From NCBI GenBank assembly GCA_051884615.1, contig JBJEVT010000006.1, positions 1 to 64,000 of the forward strand: a stretch of 64,000 bases of DNA, read 5' to 3'. Position 1 is the stretch's first letter, and the number at the start of each line of letters is the position of its first letter. The notes below the pieces were generated by a model that was not told the origin of the DNA, ran no database searches, and saw only the letters and a program-made list of their open reading frames with translations. The DNA is from UBA1724 sp051884615 (lineage in GTDB: Bacteria; Verrucomicrobiota; Lentisphaeria; Oligosphaerales; Oligosphaeraceae). The position numbers were made by a program, and so were the translations under genes. Shown piece after piece: positions 52,806 through 60,237 of the stretch.

Positions 52806-53295
52806 CTATTCCTCACCATTGGCTGTGGGCAATCCGCATACAGTCCATTGTTCGAATCCGGGAGAGAAAAATTGCACCTTGAGAAGTCCTGCTTCGAAAA
52901 GTTGTGTCGCAAACCGTTCAGCGGTTGGATCAGATCGATTGCCATAGACTATGACATATTGGATTTCTTGGGATGATAAGGTATGTCTTCGCCATCGCCT
53001 CCACCGTTTTCTCCCCTCCAATTTTTTCAATGGATATGGCATTAGGAATATGACCTCTTTCATAGTACTCCTTTTCCCGTAAATCCAGAATGACAATCTT
53101 ATCCGGTTCTTTATGTATTTCTGTAAGAAAAATGACCAAATCAATTCTTTGCAATGATTGCTCTTCATTTTTTATGAATTTTTGTTTTTTCTCCCCTTTG
53201 AAGTTCCAGGTCAACAGAAAAACTAGTGTCCCAATAAGCAACGCCTTTATGAGATACCAGGAACTTTCAACCAAAACTTCTTGGGTAGATCTCAT
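52806..53295 (-). pseudogene. Membrane-anchored rhodanese-like gene with a frameshift
   Basis: The 5' part encodes an N-terminal membrane helix (YLIKALLIGTLVFLLTW) and the first half of a rhodanese domain (KIVILDLREKEYYERGHIPNAISIEKI). The second half (YVIVYGNRSDPTAERFATQLFEAGLLKVQFFSPGFEQWTVCGLP) is in another frame. Dropping one C in TACCTTATC near 52980 would join them as KTYLSSQEIQYVIVYG. Where rhodaneses have a catalytic Cys, the sequence reads VYGN, so the intact protein would also lack that Cys. AGAGGTGA precedes ATG 53295. It could be a real pseudogene, programmed frameshift or sequence error. Confidence 0.7.
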
Positions 53296-53329
53296 TGATG
53301 TCACCTCTTGATTTTTCTTCCTGTTTCCA

Positions 53330-54201
53330 CTACTTCTTCTCCTTTCTTCCCTTCACCCAGAATCCCAGGGCGATGAAGCAAAGAGAGACAGGCAGGAGGA
53401 ACCAGGGGACGATTTCCAGGGCGAACCGGAAGGAATCATATCGGGTCCATCGCTCCCACTTGCGCCTCCATCTCTCCCGAAGGGTCGGCGTAATGTTCGC
53501 CATCCTTTCCCGCCTGGCGATGAAAAATCGGAATGTCTAAAAACTCTCTCCGTCATGAGATCCCCTTGCTCATCCTGATTTTTTGCATAGTACAATGTTG
53601 TGTTGGGAGGCAACCGGAAGTCATCCTCGCTGAATTTCGGATCGAAACAAATATTTCTCCTGCAATGGGTAAACTCCAACCGTCCTGAAGAGTCATAGTC
53701 TTTGGCAGCCAGGATGAACTCTGTTTCCTTGTCCACAATCGCCTCATATACGTCCCCCCGCGCCCGATATTCTGTAATCTTCCAGCAATCTTTCCCCTCG
53801 TAGGCGATGGCTTCCAGTTTGAAGGTGGAATCTTTTCCGACCTTATGGCGCGGGATTTCTTCTTGCATGACAATCCCTGAAACCTCAAATTGACTCATCC
53901 AGAGGTCAATATGCCCTTCGGGAGTATAGAGCTGTTTCCTGTCAGGCAACCAGGCCTGCCGCCTAAACTTTTCTTTTACTTTTCCTTCTTGGACATACCA
54001 TACGGCACCATCTGCATCATGTTTTTGCTTGACTGTGACTATCCTGTGAGGATCACCGCCATTGAAGAAATATTCGTAGGAATAGTCAAGAGTCGCATCA
54101 TGGAGAATCGCCTTCCGGAGGATCTCCTCGGGATTCTCCTGGGCGAACAGGGAAAATCCTCCGAGAATCAGCGTCCATAGAAGCCAAAGCATGGTTCTCA
54201 T
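53330..54201 (-). pseudogene. Large exported protein of the duplicated module, copy 2, frameshifted
   Basis: A paralogue of the gene at 51080-51949 with the same signal peptide region and middle-domain motifs (GKDCWKITEYRARGDVYEAIVDKETEFILAAKDYDSSGRLEF). Compared with copy 1, one base is missing in the GATTTTTCATCG run near 53525, so the frame changes and the annotated end reads SSPGGKGW. The original frame stays open after the lesion to a stop at 53330-53332 and would encode the same C-terminal helix ending GFWVKGRKEK. The lesion is therefore recent, or it is a slippage/sequence artefact. Confidence 0.75.
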
Positions 54202-54261
54202 GTCGTTTCTCCGTGGTCTGACATCCTTTTCACGCATTTTCCAAAGAAAATGTATCCTTGT

Positions 54262-54501
54262 TCAAGGCTCATCAACACAATTCTTCATGCAACGCTCATG
54301 ATTCGCCTCTACCGCTGCCAAACAAGATGCGTATTTTGTCGAGTCCGGATTCTCTCCATTTTCTCCAAATTTTTGCTTGCAAATTTCCTTTTGTTCCGAA
54401 TAGAGGACAGAACAATAGTTCTCGCAGGCGGTGCCTCTTGCGACGGCAAGAAGACCAAAGACCACCAGCAGGAGAACGATGACCCACATTCCGATTTTCA
54501 T
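54262..54501 (-). CDS. Small exported six-cysteine protein, copy 2
   Basis: A 79-residue paralogue of the protein at 51989-52240. The hydrophobic N-terminus is nearly identical (MKIGMWVIVLLLVVFGLLAVARG) and all six cysteines keep the symmetric spacing C-x3-C-x10-C-x18-C-x10-C-x3-C, while most residues between them differ. AAGGAGGTG lies 8 nt upstream of the ATG. It is the first gene behind the strong promoter at 54573-54601. Confidence 0.8.
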   Translation of the reverse strand: MKIGMWVIVLLLVVFGLLAVARGTACENYCSVLYSEQKEICKQKFGENGENPDSTKYASCLAAVEANHERCMKNCVDEP

Positions 54502-54572
54502 TTTCGCACCTCCTTGTTTTAGAGGAAGATCTGTGTATCAGGGACACCTGGGGAATCAAATATCACGGACAT

Positions 54573-54601
54573 AGTGTAACCCTCCCTTTGCATTTTGTCA
54601 A
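54573..54601 (-). promoter_or_regulatory. Strong consensus promoter of the six-gene island operon
   Basis: On the minus strand a perfect TTGACA (54601-54596) and TACACT (54578-54573) are 17 bases apart, about 70 nt upstream of the first small Cys protein. It is the best sigma-70 match in the window. Confidence 0.8.
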
Positions 54602-54879
54602 ACGCTTTTTTGGGTGGCGTGATAAGAACACGCATGCTCCAAAGCGCGGGGCAGGCGCAGACAGAGCGCCGACCCAGAAACGTCAGCCCCTGCCGAGGCC
54701 GGGACGCCACGCTTTCCCCCTCCTCCCTGCCCTGGCTCCCCTCCCCCCGTGGGGTCCACCGCCGGAAGCATTGACCTTGGGCGGGCGGCTGACTGGCTCC
54801 CCTCCCCCCAGCCCCGTGGGGTCCACATTCGGTTTTCCGGTCCTGCGGCAGGAAGGGACTCTCTCTATTCCTCACCCGT
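54602..54879. other. Gene-free spacer with a direct repeat
   Basis: Between the island promoter and the GH-like gene. No gene is seen. A direct repeat beginning CTGGCTCCCCTCCCCCC and ending CCGTGGGGTCCAC occurs at 54732-54759 and 54793-54826; the second copy has an extra CAGCC-like insert. Confidence 0.5.
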
Positions 54880-56871
54880 TTATGGTTCCAGGAGAAGGAT
54901 CGTCACATCTCCCAGGGATGGCAAGGGGAAGCAGCCGGGATGCGAGGGCGACAGGCCATCTCCTTCTCCCAGAAGCACCCTTCCCCGCCGCCACTTCTCC
55001 GGGGTTTTCAAGACAACCCCCGTGAGAGCGGGCACCTCCGTCAGCGGGCGAACCACCCCCACATGATTGGTCACATGGACGAGGAGTTTTCCCTCGCTGG
55101 TTTGGCGGACGGTCAGGGAAACCCCCGCCGGAGCTCCTTCCAGGCGATAGTGGAGGTTTTGCTCTTCCAGAATGGTCTGGAACCAGCGGCGCAAGGCGGC
55201 GTGGGGGAAACCGTAGTAGAACTCGAAGAGCCCACCGGAAAAGAAACAGAGCCTGCCTTTGCCCACGGCGTTGCGGATGGCCACGGGGATTTCGGGGACG
55301 CCTGGACGGTCGGCATAGCATCCTTCCAAGGGGACGGGGATGCGCCCCAGGATTTCGGCATCGGGAAGGGGAGCCACGGGGAAGACCCAGGGCGGGGAGG
55401 GCAGGTACCCGAAGGCGTTGTCCACCTCGAAGCCCTCCCATTGGAGAGAGACGTAGTTGAAGCGTTTTTGGTCGACCATCCTTTCCCGGCGGTCGACGCC
55501 CAGCCAGGAGGGGCTGTCATTCCGTGGGGAGCCGTCTTCCTGGAAGGCGGCGAACTGTCCATCCGCCAGGAGGAATCCGCCCTGCGCCACAAAGTCGTGG
55601 CAAGCCCGCAGGGTCCGGTCATCCAGACAAGCCGCATTGGGCGCCAGGAGGATTTTGTATCGTTTCAGACTCCGGACATCCAGATCCGTCACGATGTCGT
55701 AGGGCAGATTCAGGTGCTCCAGGAGGGCGAAGGCGCCCTGGACGGCATCGTAGTAGTTTCCCGGCCGTTCCCCGTTCCCGTTCCCCGGGCCATAGAAATC
55801 ACTCTCCTCGGGGACATTGCGGCTATGGCTGGCGGTGTTGAAGCTGTAGAGGACAGCCACCTCCGCCAGGCTCCGGGTATTCTGATAGCAGGCATCGTTC
55901 TCGGCGTCGAACTTCACCATCTCCAGGACAGCCCTGCCGCCTTTGGTCTGGAAATTGTCCGGATTGCTGTGGATTCCCAGCCAGACACTGGCGCCATTGC
56001 CGATGGCGTCTGCATAGCAGAGGCGCAATTCCGCGGGCGTATGGAGGAACCATCCCCAGGGTTTATGGTCGGCGGCGAAGAAGATCACCGTCGGCCGGTC
56101 TCCCGCCACCGCCTCTGCCAATTTCGCATAGACCGAGCACCGCCAATAGGGAAGCTTGCGCGGCTCGCAATAGAAGAAGAAGCCCCCTTCCGTGCCCACC
56201 AGGTCGTTGGTGGCCAGATGGGCCGCCATGGAGGCCCCATCATGGGTTCCGGAAAAAAGCCCCTCGTTGAAATACATGCACCAGGAGGGATTCACCGACT
56301 TCACCTTCCGTCGCAGGGCCTCCTTGAAGGCCAGGACGCTTCTCCGGGTGAAGGCCCGATGCTCCTCCGGCGTGGCCTGGGAGAGAGGCTTCCCTGTTTC
56401 CGCCAGAAATTCTCTCTGGCAGTCGGGGCAGGAGCAGTCATGGTAGGCGGGGCCGTCGAAGAAGAGCCCCTCCAAATCGAAATCCCCCAGGGATTCCACG
56501 CAGGAAAAGAAATATTCCCGCCATCCGGAGTTCAGGCAGCAGGCGGGATAGGTGCCGTAGAGGAACACCTGGCCGCCATCCCTCTTGCGGATGCTCCAGT
56601 CCTGGAAATGCTCCCGCAGAGAGGGTCCCAGGATATGGCAGTTCATATAGACGATGGTGCGTAGCCCGCAGGCGCGGGAGCGCTCCAGATACTCGGTCAT
56701 CAGCGCCTTGTGGCGCTCCGGATCATAGATGGCGCTGTACAAATCGGCGTGGGTATGGAGCAACTGCTCCACATTGAAGCCTTGCTCCCTCCAGAACCCG
56801 GGCATGGACAACGTCTTCTCCCGACTTTGGAAATTGCATTGAAGGGCGGCGATGCGTAGGTGCTTTTTCAT
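54880..56871 (-). CDS. Putative glycoside hydrolase-like protein (TIM barrel plus beta-galactosidase trimerisation-like domain)
   Basis: A 663-residue cytoplasmic protein without a signal peptide. The first ~330 residues have a glycosidase-like barrel pattern (GLRTIVYMNCHILGPSLREHFQDW, DLEGLFFDGPAYHDCSCPDCQREF), then a region resembling the glutamine-amidotransferase-like trimerisation domain of GH42 proteins (YDIVTDLDVRSLKRYKILLAPNAACLDDRTLRACHDFVAQGGFLLADG). The metal-like CSCPDC cluster is typical of such uncharacterised barrels. The substrate is unknown; the nearby rhamnosidase-like gene suggests plant or mucin glycans. Confidence 0.7.
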   Translation of the reverse strand: MKKHLRIAALQCNFQSREKTLSMPGFWREQGFNVEQLLHTHADLYSAIYDPERHKALMTEYLERSRACGLRTIVYMNCHILGPSLREHFQDWSIRKRDGGQVFLYGTYPACCLNSGWREYFFSCVESLGDFDLEGLFFDGPAYHDCSCPDCQREFLAETGKPLSQATPEEHRAFTRRSVLAFKEALRRKVKSVNPSWCMYFNEGLFSGTHDGASMAAHLATNDLVGTEGGFFFYCEPRKLPYWRCSVYAKLAEAVAGDRPTVIFFAADHKPWGWFLHTPAELRLCYADAIGNGASVWLGIHSNPDNFQTKGGRAVLEMVKFDAENDACYQNTRSLAEVAVLYSFNTASHSRNVPEESDFYGPGNGNGERPGNYYDAVQGAFALLEHLNLPYDIVTDLDVRSLKRYKILLAPNAACLDDRTLRACHDFVAQGGFLLADGQFAAFQEDGSPRNDSPSWLGVDRRERMVDQKRFNYVSLQWEGFEVDNAFGYLPSPPWVFPVAPLPDAEILGRIPVPLEGCYADRPGVPEIPVAIRNAVGKGRLCFFSGGLFEFYYGFPHAALRRWFQTILEEQNLHYRLEGAPAGVSLTVRQTSEGKLLVHVTNHVGVVRPLTEVPALTGVVLKTPEKWRRGRVLLGEGDGLSPSHPGCFPLPSLGDVTILLLEP

Positions 56872-57378
56872 GGGGCAATGGGGAAAATGGTGCCGTCCGG
56901 AGGACGTGGGCCGACGCCGTTTCCCTGCAGGACCCCCCGTTTCTCCAGACAGGGGAGCAGGGAGCCAGGAATTTCATCCGGCGACAAGGGATACTCTACC
57001 CCTTCTCTCCGGCGCCCACATCGCCCACAGGGCACCAAACGCCGTCGGAAATCCCGTCCTTCGCCCCTTCTTGGCAACGGCATCCCCATGAACGCATCGC
57101 CCGGGGATTCCCCCCACAACATCCCGCGGACACATGGGCACGGGCGCGAAGGATGCGAGGGACGATGCCGCATGGCCGCCCCGCCGCCGTCCTCCAAGTT
57201 CGGGCGAGGAGACGGCTTCCCCGTCATCCTCTCCCGCGCTCCCGAAGTTGCGTTCCCCGAGGGTGGCGCCGAATCCGGCGAAAGGACGCCCCCGGCGCCC
57301 CTGCCGTTCGTCATATCGCTTGTCCCTTCTATATCGTGGGTTGCATGATTACATCCAGCACAACACAAGGAGCCAGCG
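56872..57378. other. Intergenic region between the GH-like gene and the invertase
   Basis: About 500 bases between divergent genes, with no gene and no clear structure seen. Near its right end TTCGTC (57307-57312) and TATATC (57330-57335), 17 bases apart, form a weak candidate promoter for the invertase. Confidence 0.35.
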
Positions 57379-58002
57379 ATGAACTACGGCTACATTCGCG
57401 TCAGCACCGACAAGCAGACGGTGGAGAACCAGCGGTTTGAACTCCAGCGATTCTGCCAGGAGAATCAATGCGTCATTGACGTTTGGGTGGAGGAGACCAT
57501 TTCAGGGACGAAGGCGCCCGAGAAGCGTAAACTCGGCAAAGTGATCCGGCAGATGCGGAAAGGCGATGTCCTGATCTGCGCCGAATTATCCCGCCTGGGT
57601 CGCAACCTGTTGATGATCATGGGAATCCTGAACCAGTGCATGAACAAGGAGGTGCAGGTTTGGACCATCAAGGACAACTATCGCCTGGGGAACGACATCA
57701 GTTCCAAGGTGCTGGCCTTCGCGTTCGGTCTTTCCGCGGAGATAGAGCGCAATCTGATTTCCCAGCGAACCAGGGAGGCGCTTGCCCGCAGGCGCGCCGA
57801 GGGGATTCATCTGGGGCATCGCAAGGGGCAGAAAAACAGCCATACCAAGCTAACCGGACACGAGGAGGAGATTACCGCCCTGCGCCAGAAGCATCACACC
57901 ATAGCCTCGATTGCCAGAAGACTGCATGTCCATCCCATCACCATTCACCGCTTCTTGAAGGAGAGAACCAGAAAGGAGATTGCTCCCCCGGGAACCGTGT
58001 AG
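57379..58002 (+). CDS. Serine site-specific recombinase, Mpi-like DNA invertase
   Basis: A 207-residue resolvase/invertase. The catalytic serine is Ser9 in YIRVSTDKQ; ELSRLGRNLLMIM, NYRLGNDISSKVLAFAFGLSAEIERNLISQRTREAL and the C-terminal helix-turn-helix (TIASIARRLHVHPITIHRFLKER) complete the small-serine-recombinase architecture. The wording closely recalls the Bacteroides master invertase Mpi, which flips capsule promoters. AAGGAG lies upstream of the ATG. No invertible segment is evident next to it. Confidence 0.9.
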   Translation: MNYGYIRVSTDKQTVENQRFELQRFCQENQCVIDVWVEETISGTKAPEKRKLGKVIRQMRKGDVLICAELSRLGRNLLMIMGILNQCMNKEVQVWTIKDNYRLGNDISSKVLAFAFGLSAEIERNLISQRTREALARRRAEGIHLGHRKGQKNSHTKLTGHEEEITALRQKHHTIASIARRLHVHPITIHRFLKERTRKEIAPPGTV

Positions 58003-58098
58003 GCGCGGCCCCACGCCTCCCGTGCGGAACCGCGACACCCGCCAGAAGCGCGGGGACGGGCGGATGGCGAACCTGGCAAAGGGCGGGCGACGTGGAAG

Positions 58099-59607
58099 CT
58101 AGGCCAGGAAATAGACGGGAGTGCAGCTCCAGGCATGGCAAGCGGAGTTCACCCAGGTCTGCTTGTAGGGGCTGTAGAAAGGATCGTCCTCCTTGAAGAC
58201 CTCGTAGAAAGTGGTGGCTCCCGTCGCCAGGATGGCGCCCCAGTAGCTTCGAATCACCTGGTGCAGCGCCTCCTCGTTCCCCACCTGGCGGCATGCCTCC
58301 AGGATGAAATGCTGGAGATAGGGGGACATGGGCGCCACCAGGGAGGTGTCCTCCAGCGCCCTTTTCAGGAGCTTTCTGGCCTCCTCCCCTGTCACCACCT
58401 GTCCCAGGATGGCCCAGATCTGGCTTGCCAGGGTGCGTTCTCCCTTGTCCAACTCCCGGGCGGTGGCGAAGAAACCGTCCTTCTGGAGCCAGTGGTCCCG
58501 GGCGGTCTTTCTCATCCATGCCGCCCGTTCCCGGAGCCAGGGAGCATCCTTTCTGCCCAGCAAATCGGAGAGCTGCGCCATGGCCTCCAGTCCATAGAGA
58601 TAGGCGCAATGGGTGCCCACCGTCTTGTCCATGGTCCGGTTCTGGTCGATGACCGACCACTGGGGCGGCGGCACATGAAGGAGTCCCTCCTTGCTGATGT
58701 CTTTCTCCACCCGGGTGAACTGGTAGAGGGCGATGTCATAAAGATCCCGGGCGACCTGGCGGCGCTGATAGAAGCCGATGTGCTCCACCAGGATTTTGGG
58801 GAGGAGGAAGGGGTATTCGTAGGCATGGGCGCCGTGCCGGCCCAGCATTTCCCCCTCTTAGGCGCAGGAGGGGAAGATGCCATCCTTCTCCATGGCGCAG
58901 GCAAGGACATAGAGGGAGCGCTCCACCACCCGGGGATTCCGGTAGGTCACGGCGTTCACCAGGGCTTCCAGGCGCAGATCCCCCAGCCAGAGGCGCCGGT
59001 CCCGTTTAGGGCCGTCCTCGAAGACGGTCTGCATGCAATTCCGCAGGGTGCGCACCCCCGTCTCCCAAATCTGGTTCTCCAGGGGGGAGAGTCCTTTTGG
59101 CGGGGGAGGCAGATGCCGTCCCGCCGCGCTTTCCGCCCGCAGGCGCACCTTCCGGAAGATGACGGGATTGGGGGTGGCGACGACCTCCACCATGAGGTAG
59201 CGGAAGGCGTAGCGCCGGGGCAGGCGGATTTTCTCCGGAAGAGTGTCGTATTTCACGAAATCCTCCTGCATCCAGGCCTGGCTGATCCAGCTGGTCCACT
59301 CCTCCCGCCGATAGCGGAATTCATAAGGGAGCTCTGCCGCCAGGAAACGGAGAAAGAGGGGCGAGTCGAAGTCCTTCCCATCCACGGAGAGCTCCAGTTC
59401 CACATGCCCCACGGAATGTTCGCCGAAATCAAAGCAAATCCGCTCCCCGTTCCCGTAGGAACGCCTGGGCTCGACGGGCTTCATGGACACCCCCTGCCAG
59501 GCACCGGAGTCCTCCACCGGCTCCACCAGCCCCACCGGGGACATGAGCCAATGCTTCAACGGGGGAAGCCCCTTCTGCGCTTTCTCCAAAAATGACTGCG
59601 TCTTCAT
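58099..59607 (-). pseudogene. Alpha-L-rhamnosidase-like gene interrupted by an in-frame stop
   Basis: Two open stretches in the same frame, 58858-59607 and 58099-58857, are separated only by a TAA codon (58858-58860). The N-terminal half ends EKDGIFPSCA and the next half continues EGEMLGRHGAHAYEYPFLLPKILV, as in intact homologues. DGPKRDRRLWLGDLRLEAL is the six-hairpin catalytic block of GH78-like rhamnosidases. AGGAGAC precedes ATG 59607. Whole length would be about 500 residues. A 17-G homopolymer lies 42 nt upstream. A point mutation or a sequencing error would explain the stop. Confidence 0.8.
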
Positions 59608-59649
59608 GAAATGCGTCTCCTGCAAGAAAATCGTTCCCAAGCCGCACGA

Positions 59650-59666
59650 GGGGGGGGGGGGGGGGG
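59650..59666. repeat. 17-base poly-G (poly-C on minus) homopolymer
   Basis: Seventeen G in a row, ending GAGGAACC. It is the longest homopolymer noticed in the window and lies 42 bases upstream of the rhamnosidase-like ATG on that gene's coding strand as poly-C. Such tracts slip during replication and can phase-vary expression. Confidence 0.9.
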
Positions 59667-59843
59667 AGGAACCCTGCCCTCACACTCCTCCATCGGCGAA
59701 TCCCCATAGCATAATCCAGGACGGAAGAACCCAACATGCCCTTTTTCGGGAAAACCTCGAAGAATCCCGGGAGCTCCCGGAAATGCCGGAGGTTCTCCCC
59801 CCAAAGCGGAGACGGGAAAACGGAGGGCATCTCTCCCCACGGG
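59667..59843. other. Upstream region of the rhamnosidase-like gene
   Basis: No gene is seen. On the minus strand TTATGCTATGG near 59705 might be a -10 region, with TTGGGT about 15 bases farther upstream as a weak -35; this would put the poly-C tract in the 5' untranslated leader. Confidence 0.3.
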
Positions 59844-59915
59844 GAATCAAAGGGCTAGATGCCCTAGATGCCCTAGAGGGACTAGAGGGACTAGGAGGGC
59901 TTGAAATCTAGGAAG
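59844..59915. repeat. Dispersed CTAGATGCC repeat, copy 2
   Basis: Bases 59844-59877 are identical to 15250-15283. The tandem 9-mers continue here as CTAGATGCC, CTAGATGCC, CTAGAGGGA, CTAGAGGGA, CTAGGAGGG, and are followed by GCTTGAAATCTAGGA, similar to the sequence after copy 1. Confidence 0.85.
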
Positions 59916-60028
59916 CTCTGTGGAGATTGCACCCCAAAAGAACAAGGGGGCGGGCACGGGCGGGCTTGCCCGCACGCGTGCGCCCGCGAGGGAGGTGAGC
60001 GAGGAAGGGAGCGCCAACAGTCCATTTC

Positions 60029-60135
60029 TCGACACGAGGGCGATGTCATGTCGAAAAATCGGGATTTTTTCGACATGAGAGTGGGGTCATGTCGAAAAAT
60101 CGGGTTATTTTTTACATGTCGACGATGTCATGAGG
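60029..60135. repeat. Palindromic CATGTCGAAAAA repeats upstream of fic
   Basis: Two ~41-base units. In the first, CATGTCGAAAAA (60047-60058) and TTTTTCGACATG (60066-60077) form a perfect 12-bp stem with a 7-base loop TCGGGAT. The second (from 60088) has a degenerate right arm ending ACATGTCGAC. Between stems lie CGACA(C/T)GAG...TCATGTCG segments that are themselves inverted repeats. The same element occurs behind the fic gene. Confidence 0.85.
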
Positions 60136-60237
60136 GCGTCCCCTGTTTGCCATGCATCGAAGAATCCGGGCTGGTTGTCCTTGCGAGGGCGATGCCCGTC
60201 GGCGGAGAGTCTGTTTCGTTGACCTGGAGTGTGCGAG

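Noticed and set aside
57379..58002. A prophage or integrative element around the invertase
   Set aside because: No integrase, terminase, capsid or conjugation genes are nearby and no flanking att-like repeats were found.
60029..60135. A CRISPR array
   Set aside because: Only two degenerate units, the would-be spacers are themselves repeated, and no cas genes are present.
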